Source of the DNA: Berberis thunbergii
Lineage: Eukaryota; Streptophyta; Magnoliopsida; Ranunculales; Berberidaceae
DNA: 64,000 bases
NCBI GenBank assembly: GCA_003290165.1
Contig: QNQO01000673.1
Location: 372,001-436,000, forward strand
Direction: 5' to 3'
The notes below the pieces were generated by a model. That model made no database searches. It saw only the letters and a list, made by a program, of their open reading frames with translations, and was not told the origin of the DNA. A program made the translations under genes and the position numbers. The stretch's first letter is position 1. Every line of letters starts with the position of its first letter. Below, in pieces: positions 48,301-60,177 of the stretch.

Positions 48301-51300
48301 CTATATTTAATATAATCGGAATGTAACGTAAAGATTATAAGAGTTGGTAGACAATTTAGAAAAAAACAAAAGAAACTAAACATTGCTTGATTTGAGTAAT
48401 AATCTGCAGTAACAATTTTGGGTGTTGGTTGTGAAACAAAGTTAAGACAAAAATGCAGCAGGAAATTTAAGGGGAGGAGGAGGGGGGAATGACTTAAAAC
48501 AAAAATTACAGTAAGGTGCCCCACACCCGTGTCAGGCGTTTTTGCTTTAGCAAAATAATTGAATATTAGCGCAAACAATTATGCGCTTTTGCTTTAGCAA
48601 AATAATTGAATATTAGCGCAAACAATTATGCGCTTTTCAATTGGTTCCTCGCTTTAGTTGGTGTGAACCAGCAAATCATTGTTTTACAAAAAATGACTTA
48701 AAACAAAAATTAGCAAAATTTTGAGTATAACGGTAAAAATTACTCGCTTTTCCATGGGTTCCTCCCTTTGGTCGGTGTGAAGCGGCAAATCATTCATTTT
48801 CATCAAGCGACTATTTTGACTCGCTCCAATGACACTGGCTACCAAAAACGAGTTTGGAAATCACAAATGTTGCATCTCACCCTCTTCACGTCACTAGCAC
48901 TCTCCATCAACAGACTTCAATAAATCATAAATAAAGTTGAAGAATTGACTAGAAGATCCCTCGCGCCTTAATCTTATTAACCTTAATCTTATTAACTTAT
49001 CTGATCCATGCTTGAAGTTTTTTTGCATCCCACCACTCTCTCCATCTATTGTCGTAAAATCCTGTAATATCTTGTACTAAAATTGCAGTGCAATTTGAAA
49101 TATCCTAGAATCTCTAAAACACTGTGAAATTCCAATAGTCCTAGTTATTGTTGCCTTTAGAAGATTTTTCCAAGTGAAACTCCTTTGTTATTAGTTTTCT
49201 AGATTGGTGATGTTCTACTTGCAACGCCTCTCAAGTTTATCAAGAAGAAGTTTCAAAAATTTGGTTCTAAGTAACACACCCTCAAAGTAATGCATAACAC
49301 CACAAAGCCACACTATGGAATAAAAATTAACTCAAAAGCTTATAATAACTAGGTTAGTGGGGACTCCAAGGTTTTGAGTGACAAATGCAACTCTATGGTG
49401 AGATCAAGAAGTCAACATGGATGGTTTGTCCATTGGCAAGGTAGGTGACGCCGGGCAAAATTGTGATTATCCTGCGGGCTAGTTCAACAGACAATTCACA
49501 AGGAATGATACAAGAGATTCGCCTAAAAACACAGAGGAAATAACTCTAATGTTTTATCAAATTACTCAAATCAAATGTCTCTTACAATATTGAAGAAGAA
49601 TTTTATTTATAGTGGTCAAATAACTTGAATAATAAGCAGCTTATTCCTAAAAGAAAAAATAGAACAAATACTAAAATAACAAACATTTTATTCCTAAAAG
49701 AAAAAGTAAAGCCTAATTCTAAAAGAAAACTATTTATTTCTAAAAGAAAAAGTAGAATCAAATACTAAATAACAAACAATTTATTCCTAAAATAAAAAGT
49801 AAAACCTAATTCTAAAAGGAAACTAAAAAGATTCCTAATTAAATTGAAAGATTATGAATAAGTTATTTAGTAGCTAACTTTGAGAGCAAATTAGGAACCC
49901 TAGAAACCCAAATTAGAAACCCTAGAAATCCTCCTGCATCAGTCGCCCCGGGTTGGAAAGAACTTGTCCTCGAGTTCACAACAGTTTCATCGGAATCCTC
50001 TGGCGGCAGCCCAGGAGGAAGATCCTCTGGTATCAGATCAGAAAACTCTGCTAACTGCTGCTGCACCTCTGCTGGTAAATCTGGATTCACATTTGCAGCA
50101 CTATTCCCATAAGGCAGCAGAGCATAAACCACGTCTCCATGCTCAATCTCACCAAAAAACCTAGACATAGAAAGCAGGTTAGTATTATTGGCTACCGGGG
50201 TAGGAAAGTAGAATCAACACAATCTTCATCCCTTTGATGCTAAGGAAATTTGTATTTTTTCGTCCATCATGAACAACAATGCGATCATACTGCCTAGGCT
50301 TGCCTAACAATACATGACAAACATCCATAGACACAACATTACACCAAGCATTATCAAAATAATTCATGCCGATCGAAAAAGACACTAGACATCGCCTATC
50401 TATTGTTACCTCACTGCCTTTATTCAGCCACGACAATTTGTACAGCTTGGGATAATGATCTGTCTTCAACTACAATTTCTGGACAGCCTCTTCAGACACT
50501 ACGTTCTCACAACTGCCACTGTCAATGATCATCTTGCAGACTTTATCTGCAACTGTGCATGTTGTGCGGAAAATATTAGTTCTCAACCAATCATCCCCTT
50601 AATCGCCCTTGGGAGTCAGTAGACTCTTACGAACAATCAGAGTCTCATGGCCATCCCCATACAACACATCTCCATCGTCATCAGTGTCATACACAGGCTC
50701 TCCAAGCTCCTTAGTATCGTCTACCACGTCTTCCTCAATCAGTAGATTCCTTAGGACCCTGTTCACCACATCTGAAACATCTAATATTTGAGTTAGAAGT
50801 AACCTGCGGTAGCTGTTGAGTAGGACGAGATTCTTGAGGGCAAACTGGTCGACTGCTTTGATCACTTATGACCATTGGCCTCCTGTTCTGTTGTTTTTCT
50901 ACAGCAAGTGCACGCTGATAGGCTTCAAAAACGGTCCACAGTAAGTGAAGGCTGTGGACATCCTGCAGGGATTGTCGTAATCCCCCCAAATACTGTGTCA
51001 CCATCTGCTCTTCCGTCTCAGATAAGTCATTACGGGCTACCAATTGATAGAACTTCTCCGTGTAATCATTAACTGATCTCGTGCATTGCCTCAATGAATG
51101 AAGTCATTGAAACAAAGTTTGAGTGTAGCCGAAAGGAAGAAAGTGACATTTTACTTCATCTTTTCCCAATCAGTGATCTTGGCTTTGCCCTGCTTGTCAC
51201 GTGATCGCCTCAACTGCTCTCACCACGCAAATGCTCTGCCTTTGAGTTTGATGGCGACCAATTTCACCCTGACACGATCTGAGACTTTTTTTATACTCAA

Positions 51301-54300
51301 AAATACGCTCTACTTTATGCAACCAATCGATGAATCCTTCGGCCTATAACGTACCAGAAAACTCGGGCAGATTCACTCTGAATCCGAGATCTCCATGACG
51401 ATCCCCCCGACCATGGTGCTCCCAGAGTCGAGCACGATTGTGATATGGGTTTTTGAAATTGGAATCAGAATCGTGATCATCTCAAGATTACCTAAATCCT
51501 GCGTCGTTAGACGTCGGGTTAACTCTGCAACTTGCCTTTGTAAATCCTCAATCATCACATCCTGAATGTTACGATCACAGTTTGAGGTTTCCTCGTTCAG
51601 AACCTGCCCGCGACGACCACGACCACGACCACCAGCCATAGAAACTGATGAAATCTCACCTCAAGAAGATGTTGAAGCTCTGATACCAACTGACGCCGGG
51701 CAAAATAGTGATTATCTTGCGGGCTAGTTCAACAGACAATTCACAAAAAAGGATACAAGAGATTCGCCCAAAACACAGAGGAAATAACTATGATGTTTAA
51801 TCAAATGTCTCTTACAATATTGAGGAAGAACTTTATTTATAGTGGTCAAATAACTTGAATAATAAGCAACATATTCCTAAAAGAAAAAGTAGAACAAATA
51901 CTAAAATAATAATTAGTCTATTCCTAAAATAAAAAGTAAAGTCTAATCCTAAAAGAAAACTAAAAAGACTCCTAATTAAATTAAAAGATTACGAATAAGT
52001 TATTTAGTAAATAACTTTGAGAGCAAATTAGGAACCTTAGAAACCCTAGAAATCTTCCTGCATCAGTAGAATTCTAAGAACTGTAGTTAGGACTTAAGAT
52101 GTGAAGTTGAGTCACAATAGAGAAAGCACAGATAAGCAAATTGGATTTGAACTGAGATATAGAAGACATGAAATAGAGACTCCAAGTTTTTGTGGGGCCA
52201 ATGCAACTCCATTGGCTGGCGTTCAAGAAGTCACTAGGAATGGTTTGTCTATTAGCAAGGTAGATCTCTAAGAACTATTGGAACATGAGTGTGAAATTCA
52301 AAAAAAGGAAATGGGTTTTAGTTTTCAATCTTTTTCTACATTGTATAGTCTCATATCCTTGATGCAACTCTCTTTGGAGGAGTTGATAAGGATAATTTTT
52401 TAACTTGGGTTTGAACCCCAAGGAGTACCCACTTTTGCATAGACCAATGTTGGTCCACCCCACAAGAGCGCCGCTGTCTGGCCGAGTCGAGTTGGGTCGA
52501 GTCAAGATGAGATATATAATATTCTTTTTACTGAAATTTTATTTTAAAAAATAAAATAATAAATATCTTTTATTTTCTCAAGAGAACAAGACTGAGTCAG
52601 AGGAGACCCAGTCTTCTCTCTACCGACCCACAGGTTCCACGATTTTCTCCACTTATTAAGCCACGTTTTTTTCCAACGTCTCTCTCCTTCAGCCGATAAA
52701 TACTTGCTCTCGTTTTTAGCTTAAATATATCAAAAGGAAACAATTTCATATTCTAAAATCAGCAAAAGAATTTTGTTTTCCAAAGATGTTTCCAAAACTA
52801 TGTTTCTTCCAGAGTTCGAGTTTTGGTTTTGAGTTTTCACTATTTCAAAATTATTTGCTTCTTAGTTTGGTGATTCCGAGCAATAGAAATTGGGTGATAG
52901 ATTTTCATTTTTCATCCAGTGCATGTGATTGAATTACAGAAACAAATTCTGAGTTGTTTTATCTTGGGGACGACGAGGTTTACAGACTGCTTGCACAAAC
53001 TTGGGCAGAGCCGCGAAACGTCTTAAAGAGAGCGACCAATTCCGCGACTCAACCCAAGAAAAATTCGATAACTTCATTCCTATTTATTTTGCAGCAATTG
53101 TATTTCCAACAAGTCACAATAGAGAAAGCACAGATAAGCAAATTGGATTTCAACTGAGATACAGAAGACATGAAGTAGAGACTCCAAGTTTTTGTGGGGC
53201 CAATGCAACTCCACTGGCTGGTGCTCAAGAAGTTACTAGGGATGGTTTGTCTATTAGTAAGGTAGATCTCTAAGAACTGTAGTTAGGATGTGAACTATTT
53301 GTGTTTAGTTGGTTCTTTTCTGGATTTGTATTTGTATTTGTGGGTTATCACTTTTTCAATATTAATGAAATCCTTGCTATTTGATATATATATATATATA
53401 TATATACTAGTGTATTACCCATAATGTTGAAGTGGGGGTTCTTTGTTTAAATTTGCCTTGAGAAACCCTTCTCACTCCTGTGAAAAAAGATTGAAAATAC
53501 TCAGAAATGCATTAAATTTTTTTCTCGAAATGCATATTTTAAAATTTCAAGTGTTTGCATTAATCATTGATTTTGTTGTAAAGATCTTCAATGATACTAA
53601 GTTTATCAAACTCTAACAAGTAAGTAAATAGTTATGATAATTTTCATTTTGAGAAAAGAAAACAAAAACTTTCTCTACTCCACATGTACACTTCACTATT
53701 TTAATTTTTATGTTCTTTTTCTTTTGCACTTCCACATACACAAAGATACCATTATAGTAAATGAGTCTCAACATCTTGCTCAACTCTCAATCCTGGCCCT
53801 TTTTGTACCACCAAATGTTGAATAGTAAAACCCCTTAGCTAATTTGTAAGATAGATAGATGTGAAGAAAACTAAATCATAAGTTCATCCAGCCAAGAACA
53901 AAAAAATCAAGGATTCTTGCTATTAATGTTGGCCATTAATGAATTTTATATGAAAGTAAGATATACACTGTGAAACATTACGCATATTTTATAGGCAAAT
54001 TGTGATATTTCTGAAAGTTGAATATGATGCTAACTTCAATAAATTCAATTACGATATTAAGTTTGATTAAAAAAATCAAGACAGACTATAACTTGAATGT
54101 TGAAACTTGAAACATACATTTTAGAGAATCAAAATACATAACACCCGCACTGAAAACACTCTTAAACACAATGGTGATGGTGATCATGGCAAAACATACC
54201 TTATAAGGCCGTGGAGGATGGTATGGCTCACTGCTCCTATTGAGCTGATAAGGACCATTTGCCCGAACCTTTGTACCTGAAGTACCAGCCGTTGATCCAG

Positions 54301-54482
54301 AAGGTCTTGGAAATGCGCCACTTCCAAGAAGACCATCATGCTGCTCAGGACTTTGCCAAGAGCGCCTATTGCCATAGCGCTTTTCTGCAGAGAGAAGTCA
54401 CATACGAAGAGGTAACATCATATAATAGACTTCCCATTTATCTGAATAAGTGCACCCATGAAGAAGCTACAATCAGAAAAAA

Positions 54483-54522
<40 letters not shown>

Positions 54523-56446
54523 TATTCACAATAATAAACAAAATGCCAAAACATGAAACAACTAATATTTTCAGCAGCCTATTAGTATGAACAAGATGGG
54601 AACAACTAGACATGGCATGACAATGTTTAAAAACGCACTGGAGGCATACATATCAATGCACCCATTGAGGCAAGGCTCACCAAAAGCATCTGAAAGATAT
54701 TGAGGGAGATGGAAACACAATATGACTGGCAGGTGCCTTTTATTTCTTCTTCTATATTCTTTCTTTTTTCCTATTTTATCAAAACTTCTTGCTCTCCTGT
54801 TGTCGCTCTTTTTCGTTTCTTTTTATTTTACTCTTCTTTTTCATGTTTTCCTTCTTCGTTCTCTTCTCTTCATCCATCTACCAGTTTTTTTTTCTCTTTC
54901 TCCAATTCGAAGAATATATGTAATAGTTATTATTAATATCTTAGGATAAAAACGATATTGTGTATCGCATCTAAGCCTCATTGATGCAGTGCATATAGAT
55001 ACATCTTACGATATACCGATATAAGATGATGCAAGCATGTACAAGTGTTGTAAATGAATGGATGATAACCAATAATTTACTAATATGTGTTACACAAGTT
55101 ATATACCTATTTTTTTGACCTCGTTGCTTGAACAAGTATTATTTTTGCCATTTTGTATGCTTAAATATATAACATACTGTATATTGATTTGTGCATCATA
55201 TATTACGATACACAATATGTTACCATATGTGTAGATTAAGTTTAGGTTTCTGATATGCGATACGGTAAACGTTTTGATTACTATGATATACACTATAGTT
55301 CCGCCTCAATTTCACTGCGACTCTCGGGGCTCCCGAAGTGGCTATTTAGCGCCTCGCTTCGCGCCCTAGACAACCTAGTCCACAATCATGATAGCATCAG
55401 ATCCATGTTGCCACAACCAACTAGCCAAAAAGACAGGTGATTACACTACCACCACAGTAACCAGTCCTCTTTCACACTGCCTTTCATGAGAGTACTCGCT
55501 CTGAAATTCGCCAAGAACACAAAATGGGGCAAACATGCTAATTTGTCTCGTCCTCAAACAGGTAGATGGCAGTGTTTATTTTCATTTAGTTTTTAGGTAC
55601 TCTTTTCTAAAGAAGGATAAAATTATTATTCACATAAATATATAAGGATCTCAAAAGGGGGTTCACATTTTTGCCCAATTACAAGATATTCAATGCCCAC
55701 CCCTTTGAAATAGGTCTTATTGATACCAACCGCAGGCCTCACAGCATTATGTGCATATTAAAAATAACATGATCAACAGTAAATACAAGAACCAAATAAA
55801 TATAGAACGTCAGGTGCTATTAGATGGACAACTTCAAAGATAGTTAGTTACCCGATTCGCCATCTAACTGGGAGTCTGAATCTCTATCATTTGAACCAGA
55901 AGATCGAGTGTCCCATCTTCCCCGAGAATAATTGGCAGAATCCCCTCTGGTGGGTGGGGAAGATCCATATTCACCGCGCCTGAAATTATGAGCTGATAAT
56001 GTTCCAAGGTTTCTCGGTCGCTCTTGTACACTATTTGAATCATCCCCAAAATCACTGTTTCAAAAGAAACATTGGATCATGTGAACCAAATTCTTGCAAT
56101 AACGTCTGCTGCCAAGTACGAGCAATAATACTTGGTCGTGGAGACAAAGAGCACACACAACAGTATCATGTCATACCTTAGAATTGCGGGGTCAAATCCA
56201 TCAGGCAGTTTCTTGCAAATCTTCAACTCACCTAAAGAAATGAGGAACTCTCTTGTATATCTAATTTTAGCCTTCCTGAAAGCGACGAAAATAAGTGTTA
56301 CTCAAAATCAACAAATAAACATAAACCAACCCCAAACACATAATTGCATAATAAAAAGGATAAGTTACGAAGGGTTACTTTGGAGTGTCCTGTGCAACAT
56401 CAATCACATCTCCTGTTGAGCTCTGATCATCATTTTCAGCACCCAT
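39312..56446 (-). CDS. CBE1: eIF4E-binding protein CBE1 homolog, with a 1-nt frameshift
   Basis: Coding exons in reading order: 56446-56379, 56275-56177, 56054-55852, 54384-54200, 46981-46873, 46717-46434, 43040-42708, 41316-41238, 41168-39607, 39472-39312. All borders are GT-AG and phases agree. Total is 3083 nt, one short of a whole frame. The protein (about 1027 aa if the missing base is allowed for) matches the plant-specific CBE1 family. The canonical eIF4E-binding motif Y-x4-L-hydrophobic appears as YTREFLISL at residues 29-37. An Arg/Ser-rich part follows, then an acidic/basic EDRAEEERKRR segment, a long low-complexity middle, and a Pro/Met/Gln-rich C-terminus ending MGFRYR. It binds eIF4E/eIFiso4E in cytoplasmic cap complexes. 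The frame breaks near 39800, between SPQH and YLQQMHMQGN, either a real indel or an assembly error. Exon 10 alone is 1562 nt. Intron 5 (7.2 kb) carries a retrotransposon. Confidence 0.93.
41317..42707 (-). other. CBE1 intron 8
   Basis: No repeat or gene could be identified. Small open frames occur on both strands and none resembles a known family. Confidence 0.4.
44340..45330. repeat. Possible hAT remnant in CBE1 intron 7
   Basis: Clusters of GGTTCGGTTT/AACCGAA and related motifs lie at 44410-44515 and, in complementary form, at 45175-45310, like the subterminal zones of other hAT elements here. Just left is GGGTTCGAAACCC (44379-44391), a tRNA box B-like string without a partner. Ends and target duplication were not found. 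Confidence 0.4.
45700..45960 (+). pseudogene. LINE ORF2 C-terminal remnant
   Basis: The plus strand encodes AAIWCLWRERNGWVFKGKSR and then FKMICND, matching the WxxWxERNxRxF segment that follows the zf-RVT domain in plant LINE proteins. Short and degenerate, in CBE1 intron 7. Confidence 0.6.
48541..48634. repeat. Two perfect 47-bp tandem units
   Basis: The unit TTTGCTTTAGCAAAATAATT... at 48541-48587 is repeated exactly at 48588-48634. It contains a GCTTTAGC-like palindrome and GCGCAAAC/ATGCGCTT. A diverged copy of the flanking sequence (GGTTCCTCSCTTTRGTYGGTGTGAA) recurs near 48759. Confidence 0.95.
49446..52065 (-). mobile_element. Truncated LTR retrotransposon (minus strand)
   Basis: The LTRs are 51691-52065 (5' in element orientation, 375 bp) and 49446-49941 (3', 496 bp, longer through internal repeats of a TAAAAGAAAA-type unit). 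Both begin TGATGCAG and end GGCGTCA on the minus strand. Next to the 5' LTR is TTGGTATCAGAGCTTC, the tRNA-Met primer site. The flanks GTAGG and GTAGA are probable 5-bp duplications with one change. The internal region is only 1.75 kb. Confidence 0.9.
49942..51639 (-). pseudogene. gag-protease remnant of the LTR element
   Basis: From an ATG at 51639 the minus strand encodes MAGGRGRGRRGQ, then a gag core and a CFRCGEQ half zinc knuckle near 50750, and after breaks a protease with the normal IIDSG active-site motif near 50520. Reverse transcriptase, RNase H and integrase are missing. Several frameshifts and stops are present. The gag type suggests Ty3/gypsy, but without RT the clade is open. Confidence 0.8.
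52560..53276 (+). other. Open frame of unknown origin in CBE1 intron 5
   Basis: A 90-codon frame (53001-53273) starts MGRAAKRLKESDQFRDS and ends SISKVDL. It is preceded by a CT-rich, leader-like stretch with a GATAAATAC box (52690-52705). Its 3' half is the triplicated segment. I do not recognise the protein. It could be a transcribed gene fragment moved here, lying antisense to CBE1. Confidence 0.35.
53387..53406. repeat. (TA)n microsatellite
   Basis: About ten TA units. Confidence 0.9.
54478..54525. repeat. A-run followed by (TA)n
   Basis: About 23 A residues followed by about 12 TA units, 94 bp from a CBE1 exon in intron 4. Confidence 0.9.
54530..55850 (-). other. CBE1 intron 4, main part
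   Basis: A pyrimidine-rich stretch (54720-54910) is followed by ATATCG/TACGATA-rich sequence (54950-55270) and a short GC-rich patch (55300-55370). No gene recognised. Confidence 0.4.
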
Positions 56447-57060
56447 CGATTACTATCTCGAAGAAATAATGATTTACTCTATCACAATTACGCAAAACCT
56501 AATGAAAATGTGCTCCAATGCCCCAATACTAGTAACTCAATCTATTACAGCTCAATTTATAATAATCCCCAAGACTCTAATCATCGATACCTATTAAAAT
56601 GGCTTCAGAATTCCATCAAAACCGACCCAAAATTCAAACCCAATTTTATTCCACCACTTAATAATAGCCCATCATTGAAAACCCCACAAAATGAAGTAAA
56701 TCCCCTCGAGTCTATCTATCTAACAGAAGCTAATTTTGCGAATCGATCGAATCCGAACTTAAAAAAACAAAGACCCCCACTAATTCACAACAAATTCATC
56801 CAACAAAAACACAAAGAATCCAAAACCCACTAAACAAATGGGAAACTGCAGATCGGGAACACTTGAATTGCGCGAAAATCGACTAAAAACGACGCATCAA
56901 GCGATAGAATTCTAGGGTTTCGTATCTCCGATTCGAAATTAGAGCAAAATCATTTCAAGCGGAACAAATTGACGGAAGGGACAAACCTGAATCGGAGAAG
57001 AAATGAGAGAACGAAGCATTCGAAGAGTGAAATTAGGGTTTTGGTTCGAGAGAGAAGGAT
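56447..57060 (-). promoter_or_regulatory. CBE1 5' UTR with a leader intron
   Basis: A non-coding first exon ending at 56987 (GATTCAG|GTTTGTC on the minus strand) is rich in CTCTCTC and contains AACCCTAAT, a telobox-like word common in leaders of translation-related plant genes. The leader intron runs from 56986 to about 56460; the exact acceptor before the ATG is uncertain. Confidence 0.55.
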
Positions 57061-57227
57061 GAATCTTTGTGCCTCCCAAATTTTATTTATTTATTTATTT
57101 ATTTATTATTATTTTTTTTTGCAGAGAGAAAGAGAGGATTGGAGCTACAAGTGAAACAAATTTCAACAACTTGAGAAAGAGGATGGATTTCACTTTGACG
57201 GCACGTGCTCTGCACGTTTTTAGGTTT

Positions 57228-57280
57228 CGTGTTCGTGTCCGTGTCCGTGTCCGTGTCCGTGTTCGTGTTCGTGTTCCTGT
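57228..57280. repeat. (GTGTCC/GTGTTC)n hexanucleotide repeat
   Basis: Eight or nine imperfect hexamer units, about 170 bp upstream of the CBE1 leader. A CACGTG-like GGCACGTGC lies just before it (57200). Confidence 0.9.
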
Positions 57281-57309
57281 TTGTTGTGCGATGAGCTTGT
57301 AAGAGCAAC

Positions 57310-58959
57310 CATAATGATTTTCAAAAAATCCATACTCTAAGCAAAGTTGGAAATTTGTGGAGATCGAAAAGAAATTCAGAAAAACTTTTAGTTTATTTGA
57401 GTGATATAATGATCCGGAACGTTCAAAAGCAATAAATTATGTCAAAATTTTAGTTTTTTGTCCAATCATGAAAATGTCGATTTGGTAATAGGCATTGCTA
57501 ATGTGAATGCAGGGGTAAAACAGATATTGTTTTGGTTGTTCAAAAAGCAAAATAATGTGGTTGCTCAAAATGTATAAGTTGGACATGTTTTTATTGTCGT
57601 TGACACTTTCAAACATTTTTTACTATCCAGCATGTATATGACATTTTATGTTAGAATAAAGATTTCACTACATGCAGATTAACATGTCGATCCATTGTCT
57701 TAAATCTCAGTGCCTCTAACATTTTTAACACGTCTTTGACATTCAGTGACTTACATGTTAATTTAGATATACATGGATGGCATTATAATTGGTTTGCACT
57801 TCACATAAATTTGATTATCATTACAGTAACTTATGGTTAATTATTTGTATAACAATTGTCACGATAAAAGACATGTATTTATTATTATTATTTTTTCTTA
57901 TTTGGCCCGATTGCACAATAATAAATTATCATTACAAGTATTTATAAGTTTGTACGGGCGGGTGTAGGAAAGGATTGTTGAAGAGGGAAAACAATGATCG
58001 ATAAGATATAAAATGATACGAAGTACATGAATAACTAAAATGCATCATCCTTACGTGAAACCAATTCAAGCCCAACAAACTTTGAGATGAGGTTTCTTAA
58101 ATAAAAATAAATGTTTAATTTCCTATTGATAAGTCAAAATATTAAATGTTAAGTTAGATTTTCAATTGTAAATTTTAATGATATACATGAACATATACAT
58201 TACATATTTAAGGAAATCTTGTTGTCCTTAGGCAACATTTGTTTGTTTTAGTTATCATATAGTAGTATTTCCACTACTAACTTTGTTGAGTCCTAACCTT
58301 CATTGGCCTCAACTTGACCACTCACCATAGTTATCATCTAAGCTGATTTTCAATTTGGAATGCAACAATGGAAGATGACAAAAAATCATTGTGAATGCAA
58401 CAATGGAAGATGAACTACGAAAATGTTAATGAAGTTTTTGTTAATCACAAAACTAAAAAAAATTACAAAAAAAAAAAAAAAATATTTAGATGGGTAAGTC
58501 ATGTCGATTTTTCAATACAAGAGACAAGTTAAAACACTTTTGTCGCACTCCTACAAAATGATGATTTCAAAGGTATTATTAATGACAATGATTGGGAACC
58601 CAAATCTCAATTTTTTCTATTACTTAAATTCATTTTTGAGGTGTTAAAAAAGATTGGGTTTGCAACTAGTAAAAATATAATCACGATTATGTTTGCAACT
58701 AGGGCAACCAACTCACCAAATTCAATTCATGTCTAAATACAATTTGAAGTTGGACATCATGAACCCCTCACATGGTTAGTATTCAGTCTCGAATAGTTTG
58801 AAGAAAATTCAGCATCACATTTATTGTATTTCAAAGGTTGTTGTTATAGCTCAATTATAATTTGATTCTCCGGACCATCCCCAATTCCAAATTGAGCTAT
58901 TGATAATTAGATTTGCACTTGTGTTGTGCATAGGTTAATTACCTTGATCGAAAAGTAGT
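57310..58959. other. Intergenic region upstream of CBE1
   Basis: AT-rich, without a recognisable gene or element border. A short duplication (GAATGCAACAATGGAAGATG) occurs at 58358 and 58393. Confidence 0.45.
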
Positions 58960-58973
58960 GAATAGAGTTAGTT

Positions 58974-60163
58974 GTGTGGACTCCCAATCCGAACGGGCTT
59001 TTTTCTATTCAGTCGGCATATGAATTGTTACGAAATCATGGGAAGGTTAATTCTTTATGTCAGTTCCTTTGGCATGAACTTTTGCCTTCTAGAATTTCAG
59101 TTTTTGTTTGGAAGTTACTCCATAGAGGAGTGCCTGTGGACGGTGAACTATACAGATGTGGATTAAGCCTGGCCTCTAGATGTCACTGTTGCAAAGCGCC
59201 TAAACAAGAATCTTTGTCTCATTTATTTTTAGACGGCGAAATGGCGATGCAAGTGTGGACTCATTTTGAAAGGATTTTTGAAATTCATTTTCGGCGACCA
59301 GCAGAAATATCAACGGTTCTTGCCATATGGTTCAAGAGAGTTAAACGAACTTCACAAACAGGTGTCTTACTCCTCCTCACTCCAATGTTTATTCTTTGGG
59401 AAATTTGGAAAATGAGATGTAAATGTGTGTATGAAAGTGCTACCACAAATCCCGCTTTTGTGATTTTGAACATTAGGCTTCAGCTGCGAATGGCTAATAC
59501 TTTTATTATCCCTAAGCAAGTTAGCAAAATTAAGACTCCTCTTCAGCTTTTGGGTTTGGATGTGATCCCTGTTAACAGGAAATCCGTTTGTACGGTTTAT
59601 TGGCACCCTCCCCCCATTGATTTTGTTGCACTTAATGTGGCTGGCTCCTCCATGCAGGAAAGGGCATCCGGTGGAGTGGTTATTAGAGACTCTCGGGGTT
59701 GTTGTGTTGTGGGGAAACAGATTTATTTCGGTGTAGGTGCTCATAATAAAGCAGAAATTTTGGCTTTATTTGAAGGTCTCCGTCTATGCCTCGCTTTCGG
59801 TTTCACGAAGGTCGACATTCAAACGGAAACAGATTTAGTTTGTGTGTTTGCTGTTTGTGTGGATGCGGCTTGGATATTTTTGCGTGATTGAGGTGTTGTG
59901 GGTTATTGAGGTTTTTTGTAGTTGGCAGTATTGGGTGTGCTCGGGATTCTTTTCAATTCCTGGCTGGTCCTCATGTCTATTGTTCCTTTCGTTCCAGGAT
60001 TTTTGCTCTAAAAATTTTGTTATAAAATTTGTTGTTAGAATTAACGCGGGTAAAGTCGTCATGTACCCCCGCAAGGATTTGTAATTTTTTTTGGTTATTT
60101 AATAAAGGTCTGGCATTCCAGAGTTGCCCCTCCCCACTGGAGGTTAATTTTTAAAAAAAAAAA
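58974..60163 (+). mobile_element. 5'-truncated LINE (L1 type) with zf-RVT and RNase H remnants
   Basis: A perfect 14-bp duplication GAATAGAGTTAGTT flanks it (58960-58973 and 60164-60177), and it ends in an A run. The frame to 59891 has zf-RVT (SRISVFVWKLLHRGVP, then CHCCKAPKQESLSHLFL) and a plant-type RNase H. In the latter the first catalytic Asp is replaced (FVALNVAG, where NVDG is usual). It was truncated on insertion, so it was never mobile here. The perfect duplication suggests a fairly recent event. Confidence 0.93.
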
Positions 60164-60177
60164 GAATAGAGTTAGTT

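Larger units (their letters stand above)
49366..53290. repeat. Triplicated ~190-bp segment in CBE1 intron 5
   Basis: Copies: (a) 49340-49445, continuing at 52071-52111 after the LTR element; (b) 52112-52275; (c) 53097-53290. All contain GAGACTCCAAGTTTTTGTGG-like text, CAATGCAACTCCA, CAAGAAGT and TGGTTTGTC.ATT, ending TCTAAGAACT. Copy (c) is part of the open frame at 53001-53273. Confidence 0.85.

Noticed and set aside
54700..54949. Phe/Ser-rich small proteins
   Set aside because: They come from a pyrimidine-rich intron stretch of CBE1 and show no domain.
57099..57308. Asn/Thr/Asp repeat protein on the minus strand
   Set aside because: Created by translating the GTGTCC hexamer repeat.
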